From Stenotrophomonas nematodicola (lineage in GTDB: Bacteria > Pseudomonadota > Gammaproteobacteria > Xanthomonadales > Xanthomonadaceae), in assembly GCF_009467805.1 (NCBI RefSeq), contig NZ_WIAY01000002.1, positions 620,001 to 684,000 on the forward strand: a stretch of 64,000 nt of DNA. Reading direction: 5' to 3'. Below, one piece after another: positions 37,418 to 47,256 of the stretch (positions within the stretch are counted from its first letter, which is position 1; each line of letters opens with the position of its first letter). The translations under genes and the position numbers were made by a program. The notes beneath the pieces are model-generated. The model saw only the letters and a list, made by a program, of their open reading frames with translations, had not been told where the DNA came from and did no database searches.

Positions 37418-38691
37418 GCCGGGCGCTGGCGGTGGGCGTGTCCCTGCAGGACCGACAGGCCGGTCAGCAGGGCAACGATGGTGACGTAGAAGCTCGCGGT
37501 GATCTGGTGGGCGAACATCGACTGGGTCAGGCCGCACAGGACGTAGGCCACCACCACCATGATCCCGGCTGCGGCCGGGCCGCGGAAGCCGATCTGGCCA
37601 CTGCGCCGGTGCAGCCTGGCAAACACCAGCAGCGGCACGCCGTACACGGCCAGCAGCAGCAACAGCCCGGGCACCCCCTGGGTGGCCGACCACTCGGCCA
37701 GGTCATTGTGCGCGTGGCCCAGGTGGCAGCGCGGCTCGTCCGGGTCTTCGCGGCACACCGGCAGGCGCAGCATCGCGCTGTCGAAGTGGCCGATCCCCAC
37801 CCCGATCAGCGGGTGGTCGAAGAACGTCTCATAGGCCACCTGCAGGCGTTCGACACGGGCGCCGGCCGAGGAATCGCTGTCGCCGCGCTCCATCCGCACC
37901 ACATCGTGCTGCAGTTCGGTCAGGCGCACCTGCTCGCGCAGGCCGGGGACGGTCAACGCCAGCGTGCCGGCGATCGCCAGCAGCGCCAGCAGCACCGACA
38001 GCCGCGCCCGCCCGGTCCGCCAACGCAGGCTCATCGCCATCACCACCAGCAGGGCCACCAGCGCCGGCCATACGCCGCGGCTGCCACTGAGCACGATCGT
38101 GACGCAGCCGGCGATCATGCCCACGATCACCCACGGCCAGCGGTGGTGCGGGCGACAGAACACGAGCAGCACCATCAGCATCAGCACGATGTCGGCCAGC
38201 ACGATCGCATTGGTGCTCAGTTCGGCGCGGGGCGCCCCCCCCATCACCTGCACCACCGACAACACCATCACCGCCAGCAGGCCGACCAGCGAACCAGCCC
38301 ACAGCCAGTGCAGCGCCGGGCGCAGCGCGCAGACCCACAGAATGATCCACGGGATCACGACGAAGCGGGAGCGGTTGTCGATATCGCGCAGGCCCTGCTC
38401 GAACAGCAGCATCGACACCAGCGACAGTGCGATCACCGCCAGCATCAGCCAGCCCAGCACCACCAGCGGACGACCGGCGATGACCCGCGCGCGCCACAGC
38501 TCCAGCGGTGCCAGCAGGCTGCCCAGCAACAGCAGCAGGCCGTACGGCAGCAGGTTCTGCGGCACGCTGAGGATCAGCGCCGGCAGGCAGAACAGGCCAA
38601 TGTTGGCGACCCAATGCGCCACGCCGAGACGGCCCTGCAAGGGCGGGAATGACGCCACGTCGGTCGTGCTGGACGCGCCTTGCTGCTTCAT
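37402..38691 (-). CDS. O-antigen ligase family membrane protein (WaaL/Wzy_C)
   Basis: The 429-residue polytopic inner-membrane protein has about ten to twelve helices and a Wzy_C domain (PF04932): VLSGSRGVWPALVALL, then a large periplasmic loop containing HPLIGVGIGHFDS and GHAHNDLAEWSATQG with the conserved His. It would join O-antigen or another polymer to lipid A-core, or polymerise it. The ATG at 38691 (MKQQGASS) is preferred over the TTG two codons earlier. It lies in a cluster of lipopolysaccharide genes, consistent with WaaL, but ligase and polymerase cannot be separated by sequence alone. Confidence 0.83.
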   Translation of the reverse strand: MKQQGASSTTDVASFPPLQGRLGVAHWVANIGLFCLPALILSVPQNLLPYGLLLLLGSLLAPLELWRARVIAGRPLVVLGWLMLAVIALSLVSMLLFEQGLRDIDNRSRFVVIPWIILWVCALRPALHWLWAGSLVGLLAVMVLSVVQVMGGAPRAELSTNAIVLADIVLMLMVLLVFCRPHHRWPWVIVGMIAGCVTIVLSGSRGVWPALVALLVVMAMSLRWRTGRARLSVLLALLAIAGTLALTVPGLREQVRLTELQHDVVRMERGDSDSSAGARVERLQVAYETFFDHPLIGVGIGHFDSAMLRLPVCREDPDEPRCHLGHAHNDLAEWSATQGVPGLLLLLAVYGVPLLVFARLHRRSGQIGFRGPAAAGIMVVVAYVLCGLTQSMFAHQITASFYVTIVALLTGLSVLQGHAHRQRPAQAGG

Positions 38692-38802
38692 TGCCAACCT
38701 CGATTACCACGCCCAGGCCGCAAGGCCCATTGACACGAACGGCGCGACCGGCGCCCACGGAGCGGCCTGCGGACCTGGATGGCCCGATGACCCCGGCTAT
38801 CT

Positions 38803-40524
38803 TTACTCATCGCCATCGATTCTGTGCAACTCGCGTTCGCGCTTCTGTTCAGCCGCCGTGGCCGTACAGGGACTGCGGATATCACTGGCCCGCACCAACC
38901 ACCAACGACGCCGGTTGGCGACCCCGGCCAGCGTGGCGCTGTCGCGATCCACGCAGCCCAGCAGCGCGTCTTCCTGCACCAGCAGCCAGCGCTGCGCGGG
39001 GGCCTGCACCTGCCACTCCACGCCGTCGCGCAGCTGGTTGTCCCAGCGTCGGTTGAATCCGAAGGTGGTGGCCGCGCGGTCGGCCATCAGCAGGTTCTGC
39101 TCCTTCCAGGCCACCAGGCCCAGCTCCGCATCCGGGCCGATCCGCTGGCCGACCTGCTGCATCAGCCCGCGCGCGGAACTGGAATCGTTGAACAGCGGGT
39201 AGCCGATCAGCCCGTAGGCCACCCAGGCCATCGCCAGCGTGGCGATCGCCGCCACGTGGAAGCGCCGGCGCCCGCTGAACACCAGGCTCATCACCGCGCC
39301 GCAGCCCAGTGCGATGCCGATCCAGGCCAGGCCGCTGGTCACCGCGGTGTCGATGCCGCGCTTGATGATCAGGCTGCGTTCGAAGCCGGGCTCGCCCCCG
39401 AGCATGGCGATGCCCACGCCCAGCAGCGCCAGTGCCAGCACGGCAGTGAAGGCGCCCATCAGCCATTGCACGTCGCGCCGCCGCAGCAGCCCGGGCAGCA
39501 GCGGGGCCAACGCCAGGCAGAACATCGGCAGCGCCGGCAGGATATAGACATCGCGCTTGCCGTGCGGGATCGAGAAAAACAGCACGATCAGCAGCCACCA
39601 GCCCAGCAGCATCAGGTAGCGTGGATCGCGCCGCCGCAGCCGCCGCCACCAGGCCGGAACCGCCCACGGCAGGACCAGGAAGGCGGGAAGCCACATCGAC
39701 GGCATGGTGGCCAGGAAGTACCACCACGGCTGGTGGTGATCCCAGGACTGGGCGTAGCGCTTGGCGGTCTGGCGGAACAGGATGTCGTCCAGGTAGGCCC
39801 GGTACTCGGCCGAACCGCTGCCCAGCGCGGTCAGCACCATCGGCACGAACCACATCGCGATGGCCAGCACGAATGCCAGCGGCGCCAGCCAGAAGCGGGC
39901 ATCGCGGATGTGCAGCCTGACCCGCGGCCATCCGAGCAGCGACGCCGTGGCCGCGGGCACAATCATCAGCAGCGCGAGCACACCCACGCCCTTGGTGATC
40001 ACGCCCAGCCCGGCCGCGAACCAGCCCAGCCACCACCATCGCCACGCCGGCCCACACAGCAGGTGGCGCAGCAGGCCGTAATTGGCCAGGGTGATGAAGA
40101 ACACCACCAGCGGATCGATCTGCGCCTTTTTCGACTGGAAGGTGAAATGCACCGCAAACAGCAGCGCCCAAGCGGCATACAGCCCCACCCGCCGCGTCCA
40201 CAGGCGTCGTCCCAGGTCGTAGACGCAGGCCAGCGTACCCAGCGCCGCCAGCAGCGACGGCAGCAGGAACGCCACGCGCCAGTCGCCGATCAGGCGATAC
40301 AGGATCGCCTGCGACCACATCAGCATCGGCGGCTTGTCCGAGTAAAGCTCGGTGCCGCGATGCGGGAACAGCCAATCGCCACTGGTCACCATCTGTTTGG
40401 CGACCAATGCGAAGCGGGGTTCATCGGAGGGCCACGGGTCGCGCAGGCCAAGACCGGCCCCCAGCACAAGCAGGGCCATCAGGGCGAGCAACCAGAACTC
40501 TCGGGACGCGCGGGTGTTGAGCAT
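38803..40524 (-). CDS. ArnT-like membrane glycosyltransferase (GT39/GT83)
   Basis: The 573-residue product has the start PWPSDEPRFALVAKQM (the acidic DEPR catalytic loop), ELYSDKPPMLMWSQA and about twelve membrane helices. IPHGKRDVYILPALP follows, and a periplasmic C-terminal domain fills the last 130 residues. Relatives move lipid-linked sugars (undecaprenyl or polyprenyl phosphate) onto lipid A or other acceptors in the periplasm. ArnT proper adds aminoarabinose, but no arnBCDEF genes are here, so donor and acceptor are open. It lies between waaL-like and rsmB on the same strand. Confidence 0.83.
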   Translation of the reverse strand: MLNTRASREFWLLALMALLVLGAGLGLRDPWPSDEPRFALVAKQMVTSGDWLFPHRGTELYSDKPPMLMWSQAILYRLIGDWRVAFLLPSLLAALGTLACVYDLGRRLWTRRVGLYAAWALLFAVHFTFQSKKAQIDPLVVFFITLANYGLLRHLLCGPAWRWWWLGWFAAGLGVITKGVGVLALLMIVPAATASLLGWPRVRLHIRDARFWLAPLAFVLAIAMWFVPMVLTALGSGSAEYRAYLDDILFRQTAKRYAQSWDHHQPWWYFLATMPSMWLPAFLVLPWAVPAWWRRLRRRDPRYLMLLGWWLLIVLFFSIPHGKRDVYILPALPMFCLALAPLLPGLLRRRDVQWLMGAFTAVLALALLGVGIAMLGGEPGFERSLIIKRGIDTAVTSGLAWIGIALGCGAVMSLVFSGRRRFHVAAIATLAMAWVAYGLIGYPLFNDSSSARGLMQQVGQRIGPDAELGLVAWKEQNLLMADRAATTFGFNRRWDNQLRDGVEWQVQAPAQRWLLVQEDALLGCVDRDSATLAGVANRRRWWLVRASDIRSPCTATAAEQKRERELHRIDGDE

Positions 40525-40549
40525 GGGGCGCGATTCTAGCGGTGTTGGC

Positions 40550-41890
40550 CTAACCCTTCTTTAGCAGACGCGCATAGAAGAAGCCGTCAGCGCCGTTTTC
40601 ACCCGGCAGGCGCTGTCGCCCGGCCCAGGAATCGTGGCCGAATGCGTCACCCAGCGGCAGGAAACCGGCGTTGCGCGTGCGCTGCAGGAAGGCCTCCACC
40701 TGGAACTGGTTTTCCTCGCGCAGGATCGAGCAGGTGGCATACAGCAACGTGCCGCCAGGCGCGAGCATCGTCCAGCAGGCATCCAGCAGGCGGGCCTGCA
40801 GCGCGACCAGCGCCTCGATATCGGTCTCGCGCCGATGCAGCAGCACATCGGGCTGGCGGCGGATGATGCCGGTGGCCGAACACGGCGCGTCCAGCAGAAT
40901 CGCGTCGAACGGCTGGCCATCCCACCACGCGGCCGGATCGCTCGCATCGCCGGCACGCACCTGCGCGTGTTCGCCGACGCCGGTGCGCGCGAAGGTCTCG
41001 CCGATGCGCTTGAGCCGGCGTGGATCGATGTCCAGCGCGAGCAGGTGCAGGCTGGGGTCGCGTTCGAGCAGGTGGGCGGACTTGCCGCCCGGCGCGGCGC
41101 AGGCGTCCAGCACCCGGATTCCCGGGCGCAGCGACATGGCGTCGGCGACCTGCTGGGCCGACAGGTCCTGGACCGACAGCGCGCCTTCGGCAAAGCCCGG
41201 CAGGGCCGATACGGCCACCGGCGTCGGCAGGCGGATCGCGTCCGGCGCGATCGGCGACGCCTCGGCGGCGATGCCGGCCGCCTCCAGCCGCTGCAGCATC
41301 GTGTCGCGATCGCCGTGCTGGCGGTTGACCCGCAGCCACAGCGGTGCCGGCTGCAGGCTGGCCTCGAATACAGCGTCGGCCTGGTCCGGCCAGTCCTGTT
41401 CGATCCTGTCGGCCATCCACAGCGGGAACGCCGCGCGCGCCGGCTGCGGGGGGATGCCCTCGCGCTGGGCGCGGCGCAGCAGCGCGTTGACCATGCCGGC
41501 CTGGCGTTCGCGGCCCAGCGCGCGCGCGGCATCGACCGTGGCCGACAGCGCGGCGTGCGCCGGCAGTTCCAGCGCATCCAGCTGGGCGAAGCCGACCAGC
41601 AGCAATGCGCGCAGTTCGTCTTCGCGCACGCTCAGCGGGCGCTGCATCCACTGCGCCAGTGCCGCGTCGTACGCATTGCGCCGGCGCAGCACCGCAAAGC
41701 ACAGCGCTTCGAGCAGCGCGCGGTCGCGGCTGTCATCGAGCGTGGGCAAAGCGGTGGAGAGCTCGGCCTTGAGCGACCGGCCGCGGCCGATCACCTGGGC
41801 CAGCACCTTGGCGGCCAGCACGCGGGTGGGCACGCCGGGCGCCATCGCAGCGCGCGGCGCGGCCTGTTTTTCCTGCCGGGGATGGGCCAT
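40550..41890 (-). CDS. rsmB: 16S rRNA m5C967 methyltransferase
   Basis: The 446-residue product has an NusB-like N-terminal RNA-binding domain (about 20-150) and a SAM-dependent methylase domain. The SAM loop is [16 protein letters not shown], and the two cysteines are in [15 protein letters not shown] and [13 protein letters not shown] (the latter catalytic). The start at 41890 (MAHPRQEK) lies one base from the fmt stop; a longer frame would run into fmt. The order rsmB-fmt-def is conserved in proteobacteria. It acts on ribosome assembly intermediates in the cytosol. Confidence 0.95.
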   Translation of the reverse strand: MAHPRQEKQAAPRAAMAPGVPTRVLAAKVLAQVIGRGRSLKAELSTALPTLDDSRDRALLEALCFAVLRRRNAYDAALAQWMQRPLSVREDELRALLLVGFAQLDALELPAHAALSATVDAARALGRERQAGMVNALLRRAQREGIPPQPARAAFPLWMADRIEQDWPDQADAVFEASLQPAPLWLRVNRQHGDRDTMLQRLEAAGIAAEASPIAPDAIRLPTPVAVSALPGFAEGALSVQDLSAQQVADAMSLRPGIRVLDACAAPGGKSAHLLERDPSLHLLALDIDPRRLKRIGETFARTGVGEHAQVRAGDASDPAAWWDGQPFDAILLDAPCSATGIIRRQPDVLLHRRETDIEALVALQARLLDACWTMLAPGGTLLYATCSILREENQFQVEAFLQRTRNAGFLPLGDAFGHDSWAGRQRLPGENGADGFFYARLLKKG

Positions 41891-41891
41891 C

Positions 41892-42815
41892 TCAGGCGCC
41901 CACGGCCAGGTCGCGGCGGGCATTGAGGTAGTCCGCTGCGGTGATCGCCTTGCCGCCTTCGCGCTGCAGCACGCGCAGGCGCAGCGCGCCCTGGCCGCAG
42001 GCGATGTCGATGCCTTCGCGGGCCGCCGCCAGCAGGGTGCCGGGCGCCTTGCCCTTGTTGTCGGGCAGCGCCACTGCACCGTGAATGCGCACGCGCTCAC
42101 CGGCCAGCTGCGCTTCGGCAATCGGCCAGGGATTGAAGGCCCGCACGGTCCGTTCGAGCTGCTGGGCGTCCTGCGCCCAGTCCAGCCTAGCCTCGGCCTT
42201 GTCCAGCTTGTGCGCGTAGGTCACGCCGGCCTCGGGCTGCGGCTGGGCGATCGGCTTGATGCCGGCACGCAGCAGACCCAGGCCATCGGACAGCACCTGC
42301 GCACCAAGCTCGGCCAGGCGGTCGTGCAGCTGGCCGCCCAGCTCGCCCGCCGCAATCGGGGTGTGCTGGCGCAGCAGCACCGGGCCGGTATCCAGGCCGG
42401 CCTCCATCTGCATCAGGCACACGCCGGTTTCGGCGTCGCCGGCCTGGATCGCGCGCTGGATCGGCGCGGCACCGCGCCAGCGCGGCAGCAGCGAGGCGTG
42501 CACGTTCCAGCACCCGTGGGTGGGAATGGCGAGCACGGCCTTGGGCAGGATCAGGCCGTAGGCCACCACCACCATCAGGTCCGGCTGCAGGTCGTGAAGC
42601 TGCTGCTGCGCTTCGGGGGTCTTCAGGCTTTCCGGCTGGAACACCGGGATGCCGCGCGCGATCGCCTCCAGCTTGACCGGCGAGGGCATCAGCCCGCGCC
42701 CGCGACCGGCCGGGCGGTCGGGCTGGGTGTACACCGCAACCACCTCATGGTGGCGGGCGGCGGCCCGCAGCGACGAGACGGCGAACTCCGGCGTACCGGC
42801 AAAGACAATCCTCAT
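41892..42815 (-). CDS. fmt: Methionyl-tRNA formyltransferase
   Basis: The 307-residue enzyme formylates initiator Met-tRNA with 10-formyl-THF. The catalytic triad positions are visible: Asn104 and His106 in [17 protein letters not shown], and Asp in [11 protein letters not shown]. The start [16 protein letters not shown] is typical. A strong hairpin with a T-tract lies 16 bases before its start codon, between it and def, so it probably has its own promoter or depends on read-through. rsmB follows immediately. Confidence 0.97.
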   Translation of the reverse strand: MRIVFAGTPEFAVSSLRAAARHHEVVAVYTQPDRPAGRGRGLMPSPVKLEAIARGIPVFQPESLKTPEAQQQLHDLQPDLMVVVAYGLILPKAVLAIPTHGCWNVHASLLPRWRGAAPIQRAIQAGDAETGVCLMQMEAGLDTGPVLLRQHTPIAAGELGGQLHDRLAELGAQVLSDGLGLLRAGIKPIAQPQPEAGVTYAHKLDKAEARLDWAQDAQQLERTVRAFNPWPIAEAQLAGERVRIHGAVALPDNKGKAPGTLLAAAREGIDIACGQGALRLRVLQREGGKAITAADYLNARRDLAVGA

Positions 42816-42830
42816 GGCGACCCCACTTGC

Positions 42831-42862
42831 AGAAAGAAAAACGGCGCCGGTGGCCGGCGCCG
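42831..42862 (-). terminator. Intrinsic terminator between def and fmt
   Basis: On the minus strand a perfect 9-bp stem CGGCGCCGG/CCGGCGCCG with a 3-base loop is followed by TTTTTCTTTCT. It comes after def and just before fmt. Confidence 0.75.
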
Positions 42863-42914
42863 CGACACCGGAAGCGGCACGCGGTCCTGCCGCGTGGCCG
42901 TTTCCGCGACCATC

Positions 42915-43427
42915 TCAGGCAACGTGCTTGCGCTGCTTGGCCAGCTTCTTGCGGACCATCTCGCGCTTGAGCGGCGAGAGGTAATCGATGAACAGCTTGC
43001 CGTCCAGGTGGTCCATCTCGTGCTGGATGCACACCGCCAGCACGCCGTCGGTGGTCAGTTCCTGGGCCACGCCCTGGCGGTCCAGGAAGCGCACCGTGAT
43101 CTGGTTGGCGCGGGTGACGTCGGCAAAGATGCCCGGGACCGACAGGCAGCCTTCCTGGTACACCTGGCCGCCTTCATTGGCGACGATCTCGGGATTGATG
43201 AACACCCGCGGGGTGTCCTTCTCTTCGCTGACGTCGATCACCATGAAGCGCTTGTGCACGTCCACCTGGCTGGCGGCCAGGCCGATGCCCGGCGCCTCGT
43301 ACATGGTGTGGAACATGTTGTCGATCAGCTCCTGGAAGGCAGGCGTGGTCACTTCGGCAGCGTCGATCAACGCGGCCTTGGTGCGCAGGCGCGGATCGGG
43401 AAACTCAAGAATGGGCAGGATGGCCAT
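42915..43427 (-). CDS. def: Peptide deformylase
   Basis: This metalloenzyme removes the formyl group from nascent proteins. The 170-residue product has all three motifs: GIGLAASQ (47-54), EGCLSVPG with metal ligand Cys94, and [10 protein letters not shown] with His136, Glu137 and His140. It is first in the minus-strand block and divergent from the LysM gene 126 bases away. A terminator separates it from fmt. Confidence 0.97.
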   Translation of the reverse strand: MAILPILEFPDPRLRTKAALIDAAEVTTPAFQELIDNMFHTMYEAPGIGLAASQVDVHKRFMVIDVSEEKDTPRVFINPEIVANEGGQVYQEGCLSVPGIFADVTRANQITVRFLDRQGVAQELTTDGVLAVCIQHEMDHLDGKLFIDYLSPLKREMVRKKLAKQRKHVA

Positions 43428-43488
43428 GACAATTACCGGTAGGGGGCGCCGCTGGGAACGGCGTATGGGGCGATTCTATCGCCAACGC

Positions 43489-43519
43489 TTGCCCTGCGCC
43501 CCGGTTTCTGGACTATAGT
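43489..43519 (+). promoter_or_regulatory. Candidate sigma-70 promoter of LysM-dprA block
   Basis: TTGCCC (43489-43494) and TATAGT (43514-43519) are spaced 19 bases apart and lie 34 bases before the LysM start codon. The -10 is good, while the spacer is a little long. Confidence 0.45.
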
Positions 43520-43553
43520 GCGGGCACCTGTTGGGGAATCAGGCACCACACTC

Positions 43554-44687
43554 ATGTTTGAACGTACTCGTACGGTCGTCGCCGTGGCGCTGCTGACCGT
43601 CGCTACCTATGCTACCGCCGTTGAAATGAATGGCGGGCACCCGGATACCTATGTCGTGCGCAAAGGCGACACGTTGTGGGACATTTCCGCGCGTTTTCTG
43701 AAAAAACCGTGGCTCTGGCCGGAAATCTGGCAGGCCAACCCGCAGGTCAGCAACCCGCACCTGATCTACCCGGGCGACGTGCTGAGCCTGGCCTATCTGG
43801 ATCGCGTCGTCGGCCAGCAGCCCGGCCCGCGCCAGGAAGCCCCGATCAACGCGATTCCGCTGGAGCAGGTGGAGCCGTTCCTGAAGCAGCTGAGCGTGGT
43901 CGACGAGATCGATTCGCTGCCCTACGTGGTCAGCCTGGAAGACAACCGTCTGCGTGCCACCACCGGCCAGATCGCCTACGTGCGCGGTCTGGACCAGGCC
44001 CAGGTGGGCCAGCGCTGGGCCGTGGTCCGCCCGACCGTGCGCTACGCCCTGCCCAAGCCGACCGAAGACCTGAACGCCAACGGCGACGTCATGCCCGGCA
44101 GCGGCAACCTCTGGAAGGACTTCACCGTCCCGACCAAGCGCCAGGCAACGCTGGGCTATGAGCTGGCCCAGCTCAATGTGGGCACCGTGACGCGCGTGGC
44201 CAGCGGCAACGTGGAAGTGACCACGCTGACGCTTCAGGGCCGGGTTGACGGCCGCGAAGTGCGTGCCGGTGACCGCCTGGTGCCGGTGGAAGCCAATCCG
44301 TACGACCTGCAGTTCTACCCGCACGTGCCCGCTGCCCAGACCGAGGGCCTGGACATCCGCATCCTGGCCGTGACCGACATGTTCTCGGCCGGTGGCCCGC
44401 GCGATGTGATCGCCCTGTCCGCCGGCCGCGCCGATGGTGTGGACAACGGCACGGTGGTCTCACTGTGGCGGCAGGGTCGCCATGTCGCGCACCGCATGCA
44501 GTACCCCAACTCCTCGCGGATGGACGACGCGCTGAGCACGGGCGCCGGGCGCGTCACCCTGCCCGACGAGTATGCCGCCCATGCGATGGTGTTCCGCACC
44601 TTCGACAAGGTCAGCTACGCGCTGGTGATGCAGGGCGTCAAACCGGTCCATGTGGGCTACGCAGCCAAGCATCCGGACGCCCAGTAG
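43554..44687 (+). CDS. Secreted LysM-domain protein
   Basis: The 377-residue product has a signal peptide (cleavage expected after TYATA, near residue 22). One LysM domain follows (about 30-80, TYVVRKGDTLWDISARFLKK), which binds peptidoglycan. The remaining 290 residues form an unrecognised beta-rich region with repeated units such as LQGRVDGREVRAGDRLVPVE. Family members sit next to dprA in many proteobacteria and are thought to act at the cell wall. The ATG at 43554 is preferred to 43518, which would place 12 residues before the signal peptide. The TAG stop lies inside a GTAG repeat-like hairpin. Confidence 0.88.
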   Translation: MFERTRTVVAVALLTVATYATAVEMNGGHPDTYVVRKGDTLWDISARFLKKPWLWPEIWQANPQVSNPHLIYPGDVLSLAYLDRVVGQQPGPRQEAPINAIPLEQVEPFLKQLSVVDEIDSLPYVVSLEDNRLRATTGQIAYVRGLDQAQVGQRWAVVRPTVRYALPKPTEDLNANGDVMPGSGNLWKDFTVPTKRQATLGYELAQLNVGTVTRVASGNVEVTTLTLQGRVDGREVRAGDRLVPVEANPYDLQFYPHVPAAQTEGLDIRILAVTDMFSAGGPRDVIALSAGRADGVDNGTVVSLWRQGRHVAHRMQYPNSSRMDDALSTGAGRVTLPDEYAAHAMVFRTFDKVSYALVMQGVKPVHVGYAAKHPDAQ

Positions 44688-44723
44688 GGACAGACCGCTG
44701 GTCGGTACGCGGAACATCCCTAC
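44684..44723. repeat. GTAG-flanked REP-like hairpin
   Basis: GTAGGGA at the left and TCCCTAC at the right pair with each other and enclose a core GACCGCTGGTC that matches the core of the repeat at 63139-63161. The LysM stop codon is the TAG of the left GTAG. Confidence 0.5.
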
Positions 44724-44731
44724 GCAAGACT

Positions 44732-44757
44732 CCGACGGCGCCCCAGGGCGCCGTCGG
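44732..44757 (+). terminator. Hairpin between LysM gene and dprA
   Basis: CCGACGGCGCC/GGCGCCGTCGG forms an 11-bp perfect stem with a 4-base loop and no T-tract. It could weaken read-through into dprA or stabilise the LysM transcript. Confidence 0.4.
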
Positions 44758-44780
44758 CGCATCCGGCCTACGGTGGGGGG

Positions 44781-45911
44781 ATGACCACCCTTGCCCCCTC
44801 CCCGCTGCTCACGTTGTTGCTGGCGGGCGGCCCGACCCGCCCCCGCCGCCGCCTGCTTCATGAGCATGGTGATGCCGAGCGCGCCTTGGCCGCCGGCCCC
44901 TCGGCCTGGCGCGCAGCCGGGTGCGACGCCGCGCAATGCGGGCGACTGCAGACGCCTGATTCCGCCGCGCTGGCACGGTCCCTGCGCTGGCTGGAGCACG
45001 ACAACCACCATCTGCTGGCCTGCACCCACACCGACTATCCGCCCCTGCTGCGGCAGATGCCCCAGGTGCCGCTGGCGCTGTTCGTCCAGGGTCAGCCGGC
45101 GCGGCTATGGCACCCCGGCGTGGCGGTGGTGGGCAGCCGCACGCCCAGCCCTGCCGGCGGAGAGCTGGCCGCCGAATTTGCCGGGGGTCTGGCGCGGCAG
45201 GGACTGTCGGTGATCAGCGGGCTGGCCGCCGGCGTCGATGCCCGGGCGCACGCGGCGGCGCTGGACCAGCCCGGCGGTTGCACCGTGGCGGTGGTTGCCA
45301 CCGGCCTGGACCGGACCTACCCGCCACGACATGCCGCCCTGCAGGCGCGGATCGCGAGGGAGGGCGCGGTGGTCAGCGAGTACCCGCCGGGCACCACCGC
45401 CCACGCGGGCCAGTTCCCCGCCCGCAACCGCATCATCGCCGGGCTGGCGCTGGGCACCCTGGTGATCGAGGCGGCCGAGCGCTCCGGGGCGCTGATCACC
45501 GCGCGGCTGGCGGCCGAGGCCGGGCGCGAGGTGTTTGCCCTGCCCGGCTCGGTGCGCAACCCGCGCGCGCGGGGCTGCCACCGCCTGATCCGCCAGGGGG
45601 CGGCGCTGGTGGAAGACGTGGCTGAGGTGATCGCGGGCCTGGATCCCCTGGCCCAGACCCTCGCCCAGGCCTTGCGAACGCGCCTGGGCACCCCCACTGA
45701 ACAGGCACGGGCAGGCCGTGTGAGCGCCGCCCCCTCCTCCGACCCGGACTACCAGTGCTTGTGGCAGGCACTGGACCACGACCCAACAGGTATGGATTCC
45801 CTGATCCAACGCAGCGGATTGACGGCGGCCCGGCTGTCGGCCATGCTGCTGGTCATGGAACTGGACGGAAAGGTAATGGCCATGCATGGCCGCTACTGTC
45901 GAAAACCCTAG
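44781..45911 (+). CDS. dprA: DNA-processing protein A
   Basis: DprA loads RecA on incoming single strands during natural transformation. The 376-residue product has a SAM-like N-terminus and a Rossmann fold (about 110-290) with VAVVGSRTPSPAGGELA, SGLAAGVDARAHAAAL and PARNRIIAGLALGTLVIEA. A C-terminal winged-helix DprA_WH domain follows (GMDSLIQRSGLTAARLSAML). It is followed 42 bases later by smg, the usual neighbour. The frame starts at the ATG at 44781. Confidence 0.95.
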   Translation: MTTLAPSPLLTLLLAGGPTRPRRRLLHEHGDAERALAAGPSAWRAAGCDAAQCGRLQTPDSAALARSLRWLEHDNHHLLACTHTDYPPLLRQMPQVPLALFVQGQPARLWHPGVAVVGSRTPSPAGGELAAEFAGGLARQGLSVISGLAAGVDARAHAAALDQPGGCTVAVVATGLDRTYPPRHAALQARIAREGAVVSEYPPGTTAHAGQFPARNRIIAGLALGTLVIEAAERSGALITARLAAEAGREVFALPGSVRNPRARGCHRLIRQGAALVEDVAEVIAGLDPLAQTLAQALRTRLGTPTEQARAGRVSAAPSSDPDYQCLWQALDHDPTGMDSLIQRSGLTAARLSAMLLVMELDGKVMAMHGRYCRKP

Positions 45912-45953
45912 TTTCTTCACCTCCACAGCGTCATGGACGCAGGCCGAGGGGCA

Positions 45954-46427
45954 ATGAAAGAGAGCATTCTGGATGTCCTGCTGTACCTGTTCGAACACTA
46001 CTTCAGCGAAGACGCGGATCTTGTGCGTGATCGCGACACCCTCCAGAACAGCCTGATACAGGCCGGCTTCAGCCCCGCAGAGATCAACAAAGCCTTCGAT
46101 TGGCTCGATGCCCTGGCCGAACAGCGCCCGGCCGTGGCCCAGCCGCGCGTGGACGGTCCGGTCCGGATCTACCACGGCCCGGAACTGGACAAGCTGGACG
46201 TGGAATGCCGCGGTTTCGTGCTGTTTCTGGAGCAGCACGGCATCCTTGACGCCGGCCAGCGCGAGCTGGTGCTCGACCGTGCGATGGCCCTGGACCAGGA
46301 CGAACTGGACCTGGACGACCTCAAGTGGGTGGTGCTGATGGTGCTGTTCAACCAGCCTGGTGCCGAAGCCGCCTACGCCTGGATGGAAACCCAGATGTTC
46401 ATTGACGAACCCGAACCGCTCCACTGA
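45954..46427 (+). CDS. smg: Smg family protein (DUF494)
   Basis: The 157-residue soluble protein begins [17 protein letters not shown] and ends in an acidic [21 protein letters not shown] block, the pattern of Smg/DUF494. In E. coli smg also lies between dprA and topA-like genes. The biochemical role is unknown. GAGGGG lies 4 bases before the ATG at 45954. It is followed 37 bases later by the first GYF_2 protein. Confidence 0.93.
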   Translation: MKESILDVLLYLFEHYFSEDADLVRDRDTLQNSLIQAGFSPAEINKAFDWLDALAEQRPAVAQPRVDGPVRIYHGPELDKLDVECRGFVLFLEQHGILDAGQRELVLDRAMALDQDELDLDDLKWVVLMVLFNQPGAEAAYAWMETQMFIDEPEPLH

Positions 46428-46464
46428 CCGTACACTGAGCGCCTTGCGCATTCAGGAGCGGGCC

Positions 46465-47208
46465 GTGAGCGAGTGGTTCTATGCAGAAGGAAATCGTCAG
46501 CAGCGTGGGCCGCTGACGTCTGATGAGTTGATCGCGCTGTTCCAGTCCAGCCGCATCGCGCTGGATACGCTGGTATGGCGCGACGGCATGCCGCAGTGGC
46601 AGGCCCTGCGCACCGTGGCCGACGAGATCGGCCTGGTGCAGGCCCCGAGCGACCCGCCGGCCGGAGTCGACGCCGACAGCCCTGCCGCCCAGCTTCCCCC
46701 GCAGATTCCGGCCGGCCCCTATGCCAGCCAGCCGCCGCCGGCACAGCCGGTGGCCGTGCCGCAGAAGAGTCTGTCCGGCTGTGCCATCGCCGGCATCGTC
46801 GCGGCCGTCCTCGGCGTGGGTGGCCTGGCGCTCATCGGCATTCTGGCCGCGATCGCCCTGCCCGCATACCAGGACTACACCCACCGCGCAAAGGCCAGCG
46901 CGGCCTACGTCGCGCTGGCGCCGATCAAGACCCAGGTCGAGGAGTTCGTCGCCACCAACGGGCATTGCCCGGTCAATGACGATGAAGGCTTCCTGCCGGC
47001 CGATGGCTACGCGCTGGACGGCATCTCCGCGCTGCGCATCGGCCGTTTCGACAACAACCATTGCGGCATCGAGGCCGAGCTGTCGATTCCCGGCAGCACC
47101 GGCCTGGACGGCACGCTGCTGTGGCTGGACTACGATGGCGACGCCCGGCACTGGGAATGCACCGGCGGCGCGGACGACAAGTACCTGCCGACGGTCTGCC
47201 GCGGCTGA
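46465..47208 (+). CDS. GYF_2-domain protein with pilin-like helix
   Basis: The 247-residue product starts with a GYF_2 (DUF4339) domain (about 1-60, WFYAEGNRQQRGPLTSDELI ... TLVWRDGMPQW) and has a Pro/Ala linker. A hydrophobic helix (AIAGIVAAVLGVGGLALIGI) runs into LAAIALPAYQDYTHRAKASA, which is the typical start of a type IV pilin. The last 100 residues resemble a pilin-like globular part with two Cys pairs. There is no prepilin cleavage site at the N-terminus, because the GYF domain precedes it. The start is GTG at 46465, with AGGAG 8 bases upstream. Confidence 0.8.
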   Translation: MSEWFYAEGNRQQRGPLTSDELIALFQSSRIALDTLVWRDGMPQWQALRTVADEIGLVQAPSDPPAGVDADSPAAQLPPQIPAGPYASQPPPAQPVAVPQKSLSGCAIAGIVAAVLGVGGLALIGILAAIALPAYQDYTHRAKASAAYVALAPIKTQVEEFVATNGHCPVNDDEGFLPADGYALDGISALRIGRFDNNHCGIEAELSIPGSTGLDGTLLWLDYDGDARHWECTGGADDKYLPTVCRG

Positions 47209-47256
47209 GCAACGCCTTACTTCTTCCACGGACGAGAGCAACAGGGGACACATGCA

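Noticed and set aside
38803..40524. Naming this gene arnT
   Set aside because: No aminoarabinose synthesis genes are nearby and the family includes many other lipid-linked sugar transferases.
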